The notes under the pieces are model-generated. The model worked only from the letters and a program-made list of their open reading frames with translations, did no database searches and was not told the origin of the DNA. This document shows, one piece after another, positions 51,390 to 60,240 of a DNA stretch of 64,000 nucleotides. This DNA is from an uncultured Eubacteriales bacterium (GTDB lineage: Bacteria > Bacillota > Clostridia > Peptostreptococcales > Anaerovoracaceae). The stretch spans positions 1-64,000 of the forward strand of contig CADADV010000009.1 in NCBI GenBank assembly GCA_902786815.1. The letters are read 5' to 3'. Within the stretch, counting starts at the first letter, position 1, and the number at the start of each line of letters is the position of its first letter. The position numbers were made by a program, and so were the translations under genes.

Positions 51390-52376
51390 TCATCGGTCTT
51401 CTCGGAAGTACGGAAGGCCAAGTGCTTCCGGCGGCTGGTGTTCACGCTTGCGGCGCATGCTCGTGATGATCAGAACGATGATCGTAACGAGGTACGGCAG
51501 CATCTTGTAGAGCTCCTTGGTGGCCATGCCTGCGCCCGGAATGAACAGGTTCAGGATGTAGAGGCCGCCGAAGAGAATGGATCCGAAGATCGCGACGTTC
51601 GGCTTCCACAGTGTGAAGATTACGAGGGCGATGGCCAGCCATCCTCTGTCACCGAATGCGTCGTTGGACCAGACGCCGTTGGCGTAATCCATGACGTAGA
51701 ACAGTCCGCCGAGTCCTGCGATCATGCAGCCGATGCAGATCGCGAAGTATTTGTACTTGGTGACGTCGATACCGGCAGCATCCGCTGTTGCAGGGTTCTC
51801 ACCGATGGCTCTGAGCTGCAGTCCGATGCGTGTGCGCGTCAGGATGAACGCGGTCACGATGGCGATGGCTACGGCCAGGTAAGTCATGAACCCGTAAGAC
51901 AGGAAGATTTTGCCGAAGGCGCCGCAGTCGTCCGCGAACGGAAGGGATCTGCGGAAGCATTTGCTGGTCGCAGAAAGTGCGATCGAAGGAACGGCGCTTC
52001 CTGTCAGCTTCATGAGGGAACCTCCGAAGAAGTTACCGAAGCCGATGCCGAAGGTTGTCATGGCCAGGCCGACTACGTTCTGGTTCGCACGGAGCGTTAC
52101 CGTCAGGAAGGCAAACAGCAGTCCCATGATCAGCGCGCCGGCGAGACACGCCAGGAACGGAATCAGGATTGCCACAATCGGAACGACATGTCCTCCGCAG
52201 CTCTGCTCGTAGAGGAAGGAGCCGATGACGCCGCAGATGGCGCCGACATACATAACGCCCGGGATACCCAGGTTCAGGCTTCCGACTTTCTCGGATATTG
52301 TTTCGCCGGTACATCCGAACAGGAGCGGCATGCCCTGCAGTATGGCTCTAGGAATAAAAGCAACTAAACTGAACAT
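51390..52376 (-). CDS. nucleoside ABC transporter permease 2 (BMP-type system)
   Basis: 328-residue permease of the branched-chain/ribose-like BPD_transp_2 family with 8-10 membrane helices and the family stretch GETISEKVGSLNLGIPGVMYVGA near the N-terminus. With the permease at 52376, the ATPase and the BMP lipoprotein it forms an importer of the NupPQ/TmpCDE type. The ATG overlaps the stop of permease 1 (TAATG). Confidence 0.87.
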   Translation of the reverse strand: MFSLVAFIPRAILQGMPLLFGCTGETISEKVGSLNLGIPGVMYVGAICGVIGSFLYEQSCGGHVVPIVAILIPFLACLAGALIMGLLFAFLTVTLRANQNVVGLAMTTFGIGFGNFFGGSLMKLTGSAVPSIALSATSKCFRRSLPFADDCGAFGKIFLSYGFMTYLAVAIAIVTAFILTRTRIGLQLRAIGENPATADAAGIDVTKYKYFAICIGCMIAGLGGLFYVMDYANGVWSNDAFGDRGWLAIALVIFTLWKPNVAIFGSILFGGLYILNLFIPGAGMATKELYKMLPYLVTIIVLIITSMRRKREHQPPEALGLPYFREDR

Positions 52377-53488
52377 TATGCTTCCTCCTTTCCGGATGAT
52401 TTTCTGACGTGCATCTTATACTGTATGAAAAACTCAACGCCGATGATGAAGAAGATGATGATCCCTGTCAGGATATCTCCAAAGGCTTCATTGAGTCCGT
52501 AGGATGTCGCGATCTCGCTGGCACCCTGTCCCATAAATACGATGAGGAAGCTGCAAAGGATCATGACGATGACGTTGAACTGCGCCAGCCATGAAACCAT
52601 GATGCCGGTGAATCCCATGCCGCCGGCGATGGTCGTCGTGATCGTGTGGTCAGAGCCGGATACCAGCAGCCAGCCGGCGAATCCGCAGATCGCACCGGAC
52701 AGGATCAACGTACGGATGATGACTTTGTCGACGCTGATGCCGACGTAAGTCGCCGTCCGCTGGCTCTCTCCGACAACGGCGATCTCATAGCCGTGCTTGC
52801 TGTATTTGAGGTACACGTGCATGCCGATGGTGACCAGTACGACGAGAGCTACGATCAGTCCGTAGCTGTTGGCGCCGATATACGGCAGCCAGCCTGCCTG
52901 CGACGACTGGTTGATGATGCCGACGTGTCCGGATCCTTTCGGTACTTCCCATTTGATGATGAAGTATGCGACAAGCTGGATCGCTACGTAGTTCATCATC
53001 AGGGTGAACAGTGTCTCGTTGGTTCCCCACTTGGCTTTGAAAATGGCCGGGATCATCGCCCAGATCGCGCCGGTCACAACGGCTGCGAGCAGCATGACAA
53101 TCAGAAGCACCGGGCCGGGAAGTTTGTCTCCCAGATACAGCATGCAAAGCGCCGTCGCCCAGGCTCCGATGAGGACCTGCCCTTCACCGCCCAGGTTCCA
53201 GAACTTCATCTTGTACGCCGGGGTCAGCGCGATGGAGATCAGAAGCAGCAGGGACAGCTCTTTCAGTGTGATCCATACTTTACGGCTTGTTCCAAAAGCA
53301 CCCATGAACATGGTCGAGTAAATATCGAAGGGGTTCATGTGCACCACGCACATGATGATGACAGCATCGACGATCAGCGCCGCGATGATCGCCAGGGCCC
53401 GGTAGGTCCAGCTGTGTTTCCTGTCGATGTCCTCCCGCCGCGAAAGCTTGATGAGAGGCTCTTTTCTCAGTTTACGTTTTTCTGTCAT
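52376..53488 (-). CDS. nucleoside ABC transporter permease 1 (BMP-type system)
   Basis: About 370-residue permease of the same family, with a basic N-terminus (KRKLRKEPLIKLSRREDIDRK), about ten membrane helices and FWNLGGEGQVLIGAWATA, the family's cytoplasmic-loop motif. Start at 53488 follows the ATPase stop directly (TAATATG) and uses GAGGAGG inside the end of the ATPase gene. Confidence 0.87.
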   Translation of the reverse strand: MTEKRKLRKEPLIKLSRREDIDRKHSWTYRALAIIAALIVDAVIIMCVVHMNPFDIYSTMFMGAFGTSRKVWITLKELSLLLLISIALTPAYKMKFWNLGGEGQVLIGAWATALCMLYLGDKLPGPVLLIVMLLAAVVTGAIWAMIPAIFKAKWGTNETLFTLMMNYVAIQLVAYFIIKWEVPKGSGHVGIINQSSQAGWLPYIGANSYGLIVALVVLVTIGMHVYLKYSKHGYEIAVVGESQRTATYVGISVDKVIIRTLILSGAICGFAGWLLVSGSDHTITTTIAGGMGFTGIMVSWLAQFNVIVMILCSFLIVFMGQGASEIATSYGLNEAFGDILTGIIIFFIIGVEFFIQYKMHVRKSSGKEEA

Positions 53489-53489
53489 A

Positions 53490-55108
53490 TTACGCCTCCT
53501 CACTTTCCGACGGCTCATCCGACGGTCCGTCCGGATCGTCGTCCATCAGTTTCATAACATTGATCTTGGCGATATGGTCGCCGCTGTACTTGGTCATGAG
53601 CAGTCCGAGTTCTTCCTTCGTCGTCGAACGCGCGTCCACCAGCCCGCTGACTTTGCCTTCGCACAGGACCAGGATCCTGTCGCAAAGTTCAACCAGTACG
53701 TCCAGATCCTCGCCGACGTAGACGACGCCGACGCCCTTCTTCTTTTCATCCGAGAGGATGTTGTAGATCGTGTAGGACGTGTTGATGTCCAGGCCTCTGA
53801 CGGCGTAGGCTGTCATGAGGACTCTCGGCGCCAGGGAGATCTCTCTGCCGACCAGAACCTTCTGTACGTTTCCGCCGGAGAGTTTCCGGACCGGCGTGTA
53901 TATGTTCGGCGTGGAGACCTCGAGTTTTTCACGGATCTCCTCCGCCAGCTCGCGAGGTTCTTTCTCTCTCGTGAAGACGCCTCTGCCTTCGTTATACGAA
54001 CGCAAAAGCATATTCCCTACCATGCCCATGTTGCCGACCAGGCCCATGCCGAGTCTGTCCTCCGGGACAAAGGCAAGAGAGATGCCGAGGTTTTTGATGT
54101 CGTTGACATCCTTGCCAAGAAGCTGTATTTCATCGTTGTTGTCGATAGCACGGTACAGGATGCTGCTGCCGGGTTCTGCCTTCTGCAGTCCTGCGATGGC
54201 TTCCAGCAGTTCCTTCTGTCCTGCGCCGGCGATCCCGGCGATGCCCAGGATCTCCCCGCCCCTGATGGTGAATGTGACATCATCGAGGGCCTTGATGCCG
54301 TATTTATTCAGACAAGTCAGATGCTCGATCCGGACGAGGTCTTTGACGTCCACCGGATCGGTTCTGTCTATGTTGAGTTCGACTTTCTTACCCACCATCA
54401 TCTCGGTGAGGGAGCTCTCCGTGGCGTCCTTCGTATCGACGACGCCCACATATTCGCCTTTGCGGAGAACTGCGACTCTGTCCGAAAGTTCCAGTACTTC
54501 CTGGAGCTTGTGGGTGATGATCACGATGGTCCTGCCGTGGTCTTTCATGGCTCTGAGCACGAAGAAGAGTTTCTCTGTTTCCTGCGGCGTAAGTACCGCC
54601 GTCGGTTCGTCCAGGATCAGGATCTTCGCGCCTCTGTAGAGGACCTTGATGATCTCTACCGTCTGCTTTTCGGAGACGGACATTTCGTAGATTTTCTTGT
54701 TCAGATCGATCTCGAAACCGTATCTGTCTACAGTCTCTCTGATGTCCTTCAGGATCGCCTTCTTGTCCAGCTTTTGCTTGCCGGGCATACCGAGGATGAT
54801 GTTCTCGGCGGCGCTGAATACATCGACCAGCTTGAAGTGCTGGTGGATCATGCCGATCTGATAATCAAAAGCATCCTGAGGGGAACGGATCACGGCTTCT
54901 TCGCCGTCTACGAAAATCTGTCCGCCGTCAGGAGCATAGATGCCTGCGAGCTCATCAGAGTGGTCTTGCCGCTTCCGTTCTCGCCCAGAAGGGAAAGGAT
55001 CTCACCCGCATAGATGTCCATGCTGATGTTGTTATTGGCTGTGACCGAGCCGAATGTCTTCGTGACATTCCGCAGGGAAACAGCGACTTTCTTTTCAGGA
55101 GTGCTCAA
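53490..55108 (-). pseudogene. nucleoside ABC transporter ATPase, frameshifted near 54957
   Basis: Double-ABC ATPase of the RbsA/BMP type in two frames. 54908-55108 encodes the start through Walker A ([11 protein letters not shown]) and then runs to a stop; the continuation [20 protein letters not shown] is in another frame and joins the long downstream frame beginning VIRSPQDAFDYQIGMIHQHF. The DNA reads CTGATGAGCTCGCAGG where an ATP-binding protein would be expected to have four more bases (as in LMNMLAG), so a 4-nt deletion is the simplest explanation. The remaining 467 residues, with the first ABC signature and the whole second ABC domain, are intact. Could also be an assembly error. Confidence 0.8.
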
Positions 55109-55162
55109 GGCCCTCCTCCTTTCTGTTGTTCACATGCCGGACTCAGCCGGAAATAAGAATCA

Positions 55163-55192
55163 GGAAAACCCCGGAAGGATCCGGGGTTTTCC
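55163..55192 (-). terminator. intra-operon terminator between the BMP lipoprotein and ATPase genes
   Basis: Perfect 12-bp stem GGAAAACCCCGG/CCGGGGTTTTCC with a 6-nt loop, works on either strand. Placed right after the binding-protein gene, it should let most transcripts end there, giving more lipoprotein than membrane components, as is common for ABC importers. Confidence 0.85.
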
Positions 55193-55209
55193 GGCTGTAT
55201 TGCTTTTGC

Positions 55210-56472
55210 TTAGAATGCTGTGTCGAGGAGCTTGATGCCGTCGATCTGCAGATCGAAGTATGGAGCGGAACGGAACTTGGATTCCTTGAACGCGCCGTCT
55301 TCGATAACGTCTGTGTCACCCTGATATTCAGCGTCTGTGTCAACGTCAGCCATGTACTTCGTAACGTGACCGTCGCCGTCCACCTCAGCGTTGGCATTGA
55401 TGCCCTTTTCTTTGTCAACCGTTACTGTGAATGTGGATGTGTCGAATACTTCGATGGATCCGTCCTTCAGGCCGGCTTCCACTTCAGCGATCTTGTCTGT
55501 TGTACCTTCTGCAGCAACCTTTTCGTTGATGTCAGTCAGAACTACGGAACCTGTCTCGAGGTCGCCTGTCCAGTCAGCATCGATTGCTTCGCCGTTCTGA
55601 ACAGCTTCCATGCAGTACTTGTAGTACGGTACCCAGTCGATTCTAGAGGAAACGATGAATGTCTCCGGGCAAGCTTCGATGGTGCTGCCGTTGTAGGAAA
55701 CGTCAGGAATACCTGCGTTTTCGCAAGCTGTCGGAGCCCCCATGGAGTCAGCGTGCTGTGAAAGGAGAACGCAGCCGTCGTTGATCAGCTTGTTAGCGCC
55801 CTCTTTTTCGAGAGTCTCGTCATACCATGAACCTGTGAAGGTAACTTCCATTGTAGCGGATTCGCACTGGGAACGTGCGCCGAGGAAGAAGGATGTGTAG
55901 CCTGAAACTACTTCTGCATATGTGAATGCACCTACATAACCGATCTTCGCCTGGTCAGCGGTGATCTTGCCTTCTTCGATCATCTGGTTCAGCTTCAGAC
56001 CAGCTGCAACACCTGCCAGGTAACGACCCTGATAGATGGATGCGAACGCATTGTGATAGTTGTCAAGACCTTCTGTGTGAGCCTTGGTTCCTGTTGAGTG
56101 GCAGAACTGTACATCCGGGAATTCCTTCGCTGCCTGGATCATGTAGTCTTCATGACCGAATGAGTCAGCGAATACGATGCCGCATCCTGCGTCGACCAGC
56201 TCAGCTGCTGCTTCGTAGCATTCCTGGCCTTCCGGAACGTTGGTCTTGATGATAGGCTCGATGCCCAGCTCTTCACATGCCGCATTGGCAGCGTCGATGA
56301 AGTTCTTGTCATAAGTTGAGTTTTCATCGTGCAGGCAGATGAATCCGGCCTTCATAGCCTGATCTGAATTGCCTTCCTCGCCGCCTTCTTCTGATCCGCC
56401 GCATCCTGTGAAGACTGTTGTGAATGCGAAGATCATTGTGAGCGCAAGTACCAGTGATAATACTTTCTTCAT
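55210..56472 (-). CDS. BMP-family nucleoside-binding lipoprotein
   Basis: 420 residues. Signal peptide with lipobox VFTGCGGS, then a periplasmic-binding fold: AGFICLHDENSTYDKNFIDAA, VFADSFGHEDYMIQAAKEFPDVQF, QGRYLAGVAAGL and IGYVGAFTYAEVVSGY, typical of BMP/PnrA proteins that bind purine nucleosides. A guanine riboswitch precedes it, supporting guanosine or related nucleosides as the substrate. GGAGG ribosome site. Confidence 0.92.
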   Translation of the reverse strand: MKKVLSLVLALTMIFAFTTVFTGCGGSEEGGEEGNSDQAMKAGFICLHDENSTYDKNFIDAANAACEELGIEPIIKTNVPEGQECYEAAAELVDAGCGIVFADSFGHEDYMIQAAKEFPDVQFCHSTGTKAHTEGLDNYHNAFASIYQGRYLAGVAAGLKLNQMIEEGKITADQAKIGYVGAFTYAEVVSGYTSFFLGARSQCESATMEVTFTGSWYDETLEKEGANKLINDGCVLLSQHADSMGAPTACENAGIPDVSYNGSTIEACPETFIVSSRIDWVPYYKYCMEAVQNGEAIDADWTGDLETGSVVLTDINEKVAAEGTTDKIAEVEAGLKDGSIEVFDTSTFTVTVDKEKGINANAEVDGDGHVTKYMADVDTDAEYQGDTDVIEDGAFKESKFRSAPYFDLQIDGIKLLDTAF

Positions 56473-56514
56473 TTTCTCCTCCTAATTAATCTTTCGAGAA
56501 ACAACTTTGAGAAA

Positions 56515-56544
56515 TAACAAAGACAGGTCTTGGAAAACCTGTCC
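56515..56544 (-). terminator. riboswitch expression-platform terminator
   Basis: Stem GACAGGT/ACCTGTC (56522-56543) followed on the minus strand by CTTTGTT. It lies directly after the purine aptamer and before the BMP lipoprotein gene, so ligand binding should favour termination. Confidence 0.8.
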
Positions 56545-56577
56545 GCCAACTTCTACAGCACTACCACTAGAGTCATA

Positions 56578-56642
56578 CCAATAGTCGTAACTCAGGTGTT
56601 ACGGTAGAAACGCACTGAACCATTTCCTCGTGCTTATATTGG
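56578..56642 (-). promoter_or_regulatory. guanine-class purine riboswitch aptamer
   Basis: On the minus strand the conserved purine aptamer is easily read: P1 CCAATA...TATTGG, the TATAA of J1/2, P2 GCACGAGG...GTGC, GTTTCTACC in J2/3, P3 GTAAC...GTTAC, and GACTA in J3/1. The C in GACTA is the specificity base (C74 in B. subtilis xpt), indicating guanine or hypoxanthine rather than adenine, which would have GATTA. Confidence 0.92.
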
Positions 56643-56761
56643 CTTTTATAAAATTCGCATGGCTTGTGGATTGTTTCTCGCCTGTACACAACATATTGTG
56701 CTTTTGCTGCTTTGTTGATGCTGCGTGCGTGGTCCGATGACACTCCGCCTGCCACGTTTTG

Positions 56762-56790
56762 AGTGTACCAATTCAGGGGCAAAGTGTCAA
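56762..56790 (-). promoter_or_regulatory. sigma-A promoter of the riboswitch-controlled operon
   Basis: On the minus strand TTGACA (56785-56790), a 17-nt spacer and TACACT (56762-56767). Transcription would start near 56755, about 110 nt before the aptamer. Confidence 0.75.
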
Positions 56791-56899
56791 TTGATTATCT
56801 TGTTTTCAGACGGTATTTTCGCGCTGTTTTGTGCTTATTTTTAAATACAATCCCAATGGTTTCCAAATCATGCAAATCATTTCCAAAACAGGGGTAATT

Positions 56900-56962
56900 T
56901 ACAGGGCCATGGGTTAGTTGAGTTTACAGGGCCATGCCCCGCCGTTGTATCTGTGCTATAAT
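56900..56962 (+). promoter_or_regulatory. direct repeats and extended -10 promoter of the secreted-protein gene
   Basis: TTTACAGGGCCATG occurs at 56900 and 56925, exactly 25 bp apart, followed by an extended -10 TGCTATAAT (56954-56962). TTTCCAAA-like sequences repeat upstream (near 56859 and 56880). No good -35 box, so an activator binding the repeats is likely. The remainder of 56791-56899 shows nothing else. Confidence 0.6.
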
Positions 56963-57026
56963 GTTTCATAACATGAAATGACGATAGCTCGAGCTGACAG
57001 ACTTGAACTGACAGAAAGGAACGACT

Positions 57027-58838
57027 ATGAATATTCGTGATTTTGCAAAAGGCGCCGGACTGGCGATCGTATTCGCAGCTGTGATGGCTTTTGCTTTTGC
57101 GGCGGGGACCTCGGAGTGCGCGGCGGATACTGCAACAACTGATGTCACCATTGAATGCGGTAGCGGGCATGAAGCCTTTGCCGTGAAGCTGAAAGACGCA
57201 CTCGACATGGACAGTAACGAAGAGATGACTGTCTCTTATAACAACCAGCATTATATCCTCAACACGCAAGCTTCCGTATCAGGTACGCAGGTTACTGTTA
57301 CTTGTCCTAGGTTTTCTCTCCACAATAACATTCCCGTATTGATTGGAGCCTTGCGAAAGGGAATCGGGGAGAAGCTAACGCGCATGAGCGGCAATACCGT
57401 ATATACTGGTCCGCATGGATACACCATGGATAACGGAGAGCTATTATGGAATTCTGAGGTTAGCTATCATCCTTCTTACATATATGAAAGCATCACCAAT
57501 TATGGTGGTTGTGATTATTATAAAGCTTTTGCGTCTTATCAGCAGGATGTTGATTATTTCTCGGATCTTACAGTCAACAGAATCACTGAACTCTACCTTC
57601 TCTGGCAAAAGCCTTACACTCGGAATGTCGAAGTTACAATCGACACACCGCTTTGCGGCAGTACTGATGGACCATCTGTGACGTGTGAAACCTTACCTTT
57701 CCTTACTTATACAGCTGTCGTATCAACCCCTATAGAAGAACCAGTCTGGATCAGCGATAAACCAGACGGTGTTGCATTGTATCATGATGTTTGGAGCATG
57801 TATTCCTACAAGGGCGCACTGAAAGGCGGAACCCCGTACTACGCCTGCGCCGTTTTTCATGCGCCGTGGGGGTATTACTTCCCTGAGAGCTTCAATAATG
57901 TAACTGTCAACGGGCAATCCGCAGATGATGCTGACGTCTGGGTTGGAATGCGTGAGAACACATACGAGTATCTCTATGTGGGTGCTGAAATGACACCGGA
58001 ACATGTCTGGGACAACAACTGGACGTTGACCAAAGCGCCGACCTGCAGCGCGGAAGGTACTGAAACACGTTACTGTACGAATAAGTGCGGTGCGAGTGAA
58101 GACCAGCCCGTCTCCATCGATCCTGAGGCGCACGCGTGGGGTGCCTGGACGACTGTGAAGAAACCGACGGCACTGAACGCCGGCAGCGAGCAGCGCGTGT
58201 GTGAGTACAACGACACTCATGTTGAGAAGCGCACCCTTCCTGCCACCGGGGTCAGCGGCACGCTCCTGGCGCAGATGAAATCGAGCGGCAAAACCAAACT
58301 GAATCTGACGTGGGCCAAGATCAAAGGCGCCGAAGGCTACGATATCTTCTTCGCAAAGTGCAACACCAAAGAATCGAGGACGAAGCTCAAGCGTGTCAAG
58401 ACGATCAAAGGCAACGCCACCTTCGCATGGACGAAGAGCGGGCTGAAGAAGCAAACCGCCTACAAGGCACAGGTGAAGGCCTTTGCTTACAAGGACGGCA
58501 AGAAGACGTACGTCAAAACCAGTCCTGCCGTCCACGTGTTCACTACCGGCGGCTCAAGCAAATACACCAACCCGAAGAGCGTCAGTGTGAACAAGACTGC
58601 TGTTTCCTTGAAAACAGGACGCACGTTCCAGATCAAAGGCAAAGTCGTCAAACTGAGCACGAAGAAAAAACTGATCCCGAAGCCCCACGGTCCTGTACTG
58701 CGCTACTGCAGCAGCAATAAGTCTGTTGCCGCCGTCAGCTCAGCCGGCAAGATCACAGCGAAAAAAGCCGGCAAGTGCACCGTCTACGTTCTCGCGGTGA
58801 ACGGCGCCAGAAAGTCCATTGCAGTCACCGTGAAATAA
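57027..58838 (+). CDS. large secreted protein with Fn3-like and Ig-like (Big2) modules
   Basis: 603 residues. Signal peptide (residues 10-31, cleavage near CAADT), an N-terminal domain of about 290 residues without recognised family, then a Cys-bearing module with CSAEGTETRYC and HAWGAWTTVKKPTALNAGS, an Fn3-like module (KLNLTWAKIKGAEGYDIFF) and a C-terminal Big2-like domain (SVSVNKTAVSLKTGRTFQIKG...GKITAKKAGKCTVYV). No anchor. The Lys-rich Fn3 style matches the small protein at 20973-21599. Probably a surface or matrix protein; ligand unknown. Confidence 0.72.
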   Translation: MNIRDFAKGAGLAIVFAAVMAFAFAAGTSECAADTATTDVTIECGSGHEAFAVKLKDALDMDSNEEMTVSYNNQHYILNTQASVSGTQVTVTCPRFSLHNNIPVLIGALRKGIGEKLTRMSGNTVYTGPHGYTMDNGELLWNSEVSYHPSYIYESITNYGGCDYYKAFASYQQDVDYFSDLTVNRITELYLLWQKPYTRNVEVTIDTPLCGSTDGPSVTCETLPFLTYTAVVSTPIEEPVWISDKPDGVALYHDVWSMYSYKGALKGGTPYYACAVFHAPWGYYFPESFNNVTVNGQSADDADVWVGMRENTYEYLYVGAEMTPEHVWDNNWTLTKAPTCSAEGTETRYCTNKCGASEDQPVSIDPEAHAWGAWTTVKKPTALNAGSEQRVCEYNDTHVEKRTLPATGVSGTLLAQMKSSGKTKLNLTWAKIKGAEGYDIFFAKCNTKESRTKLKRVKTIKGNATFAWTKSGLKKQTAYKAQVKAFAYKDGKKTYVKTSPAVHVFTTGGSSKYTNPKSVSVNKTAVSLKTGRTFQIKGKVVKLSTKKKLIPKPHGPVLRYCSSNKSVAAVSSAGKITAKKAGKCTVYVLAVNGARKSIAVTVK

Positions 58839-58907
58839 GGGTAGAATAAAGTATGCGTTAATGTTTTTGCAGACAGGAAATCATGCTTTTGCATGTGGAG
58901 GAAGATG

Positions 58908-59459
58908 ATGAATTACGAAGTAGATATTGCGGGAATGAAGAAAAGTCTCAAACTGTTTAAAGTGTCTGATGATCTGCAGATCGCTGCGTTCATCCTCTAC
59001 GGGGACGTAGGGATCACGATGCACGCCGCGAAGGAACTGCTGGCGCGCGCGCCGGAATTTGACATCATGCTGACATCGGCATCCAAAAGCATCCCGCTCA
59101 TATATGAGATGGCGCGTCAGTCCGGGCAGAACGACTATATCGTCGCGCTGAAATCCCAGAAGGTTTACATGGGTGAGCCTCTGAGTGCGGACGTGAATTC
59201 GATCACCACATTCCAGCGCCAGAAGATCTTTGTTGGCGAAGATGATGTGGCGAAGATGAAGGGCAAGCGCGTGCTGATCGTGGATGACGTTATCAGCACA
59301 GGACAATCCCTCGCCGCACTTGAAAAACTGGCGAATAACGCCGGCGCGGAAATCGTCGGCAAGATGGCCGTCCTCGCTGAGGGCGACGCCTATGACAGGA
59401 CTGACATTACAGTCCTCGGCAAGCTGCCGCTGTTTGATGGAGAAGGGAATCTGCTGTAG
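58908..59459 (+). CDS. type I phosphoribosyltransferase (adenine PRTase-like)
   Basis: 183-residue PRTase with the PRPP-binding loop RVLIVDDVISTGQSLAAL and the N-terminal region PEFDIMLTSASKSIPLIYEMA as in the Apt family. Nearest functional match is adenine phosphoribosyltransferase or a PurR-like regulator without its HTH domain. GGAGGA lies 5 nt before the ATG at 58908. Convergent with the HAD gene. Confidence 0.78.
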   Translation: MNYEVDIAGMKKSLKLFKVSDDLQIAAFILYGDVGITMHAAKELLARAPEFDIMLTSASKSIPLIYEMARQSGQNDYIVALKSQKVYMGEPLSADVNSITTFQRQKIFVGEDDVAKMKGKRVLIVDDVISTGQSLAALEKLANNAGAEIVGKMAVLAEGDAYDRTDITVLGKLPLFDGEGNLL

Positions 59460-59477
59460 TTCGCGGTCGGCGACTCG

Positions 59478-60125
59478 TTAGATGATCTCGAACAGTTCTT
59501 CCGGCTTTTGAATGATGAAATCGGGGGCTTCGCCTGGTGCGAAGTCCTCTTTTGTTTTGCCTGCGAGGGTGGCGCTCCAGCCCACGAGGATTGAGGGCAC
59601 GCCGGCGTTGCGGGCGCAGAGGATGTCCAGGCGCGAGTCGCCCATCATGATCGCGTTTTCGGGCTTTGCGCTGAGCTTCTCCAATGCCTTGAAGATCGTA
59701 TCCGGCGCAGGCTTGCCTTCTTTGATATCTTCGACTGCCACGATCGCGTCGAAGTATTTGTACAGATCGAAGTGTGACAGTGCCCGGTGCAGCGACTCGC
59801 TGAGGCGGGATGTCGCGATGCTCGTCCTGTATCCGCGGGCTTTGACTTCCGCCAGCATTTCCTCAACGCCGGGGAACAGGTGGATCATGTCCAGGAAGTG
59901 GTCCTTCTGCCAGTCCCGGTAGATTTTCACGGACTCCTCCTTGCTTACCTCCGGGAAGGAAGTCTCCATGCTGTATTCCAATGGCTCGCCGAAGGTGGAG
60001 AGAATGTATGTCAAGTCGCCCTCCTCGCCTCTCAGCGTTTTATATACATGCTGCCAGGAACCGATGATGACATCGTTCGTGTCCATGATGGTTCCGTCAA
60101 AGTCAAATAATACTGTGTCGATCAT
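59478..60125 (-). CDS. HAD-family phosphatase (PpaX/Gph-like)
   Basis: Haloacid dehalogenase-like hydrolase. Motif I DFDGTIMDTND, motif II IATSRLSESL, motif III KPAPDTIFKAL and motif IV IMMGDSRLDILCA; the cap domain is the small helical C1 type. Similar to PpaX pyrophosphatase and phosphoglycolate phosphatase; substrate uncertain. Start at 60125 has GGAGGAAA upstream; the frame extends further without family sequence. Confidence 0.85.
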   Translation of the reverse strand: MIDTVLFDFDGTIMDTNDVIIGSWQHVYKTLRGEEGDLTYILSTFGEPLEYSMETSFPEVSKEESVKIYRDWQKDHFLDMIHLFPGVEEMLAEVKARGYRTSIATSRLSESLHRALSHFDLYKYFDAIVAVEDIKEGKPAPDTIFKALEKLSAKPENAIMMGDSRLDILCARNAGVPSILVGWSATLAGKTKEDFAPGEAPDFIIQKPEELFEII

Positions 60126-60240
60126 GTTATTTCCTCCGTGCATCCTATTGTAGCACCTATTGTAGCAAATTGCAGTTGCGGCCGCCACACAAATGAATAA
60201 CATCGCGAAACGAATACGATCACAGTTGGTTGCAGCACCA

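Noticed and set aside
53427..55013. Long plus-strand open frame opposite the transporter ATPase
   Set aside because: The ABC ATPase motifs are on the minus strand; the opposite frame has no family features.
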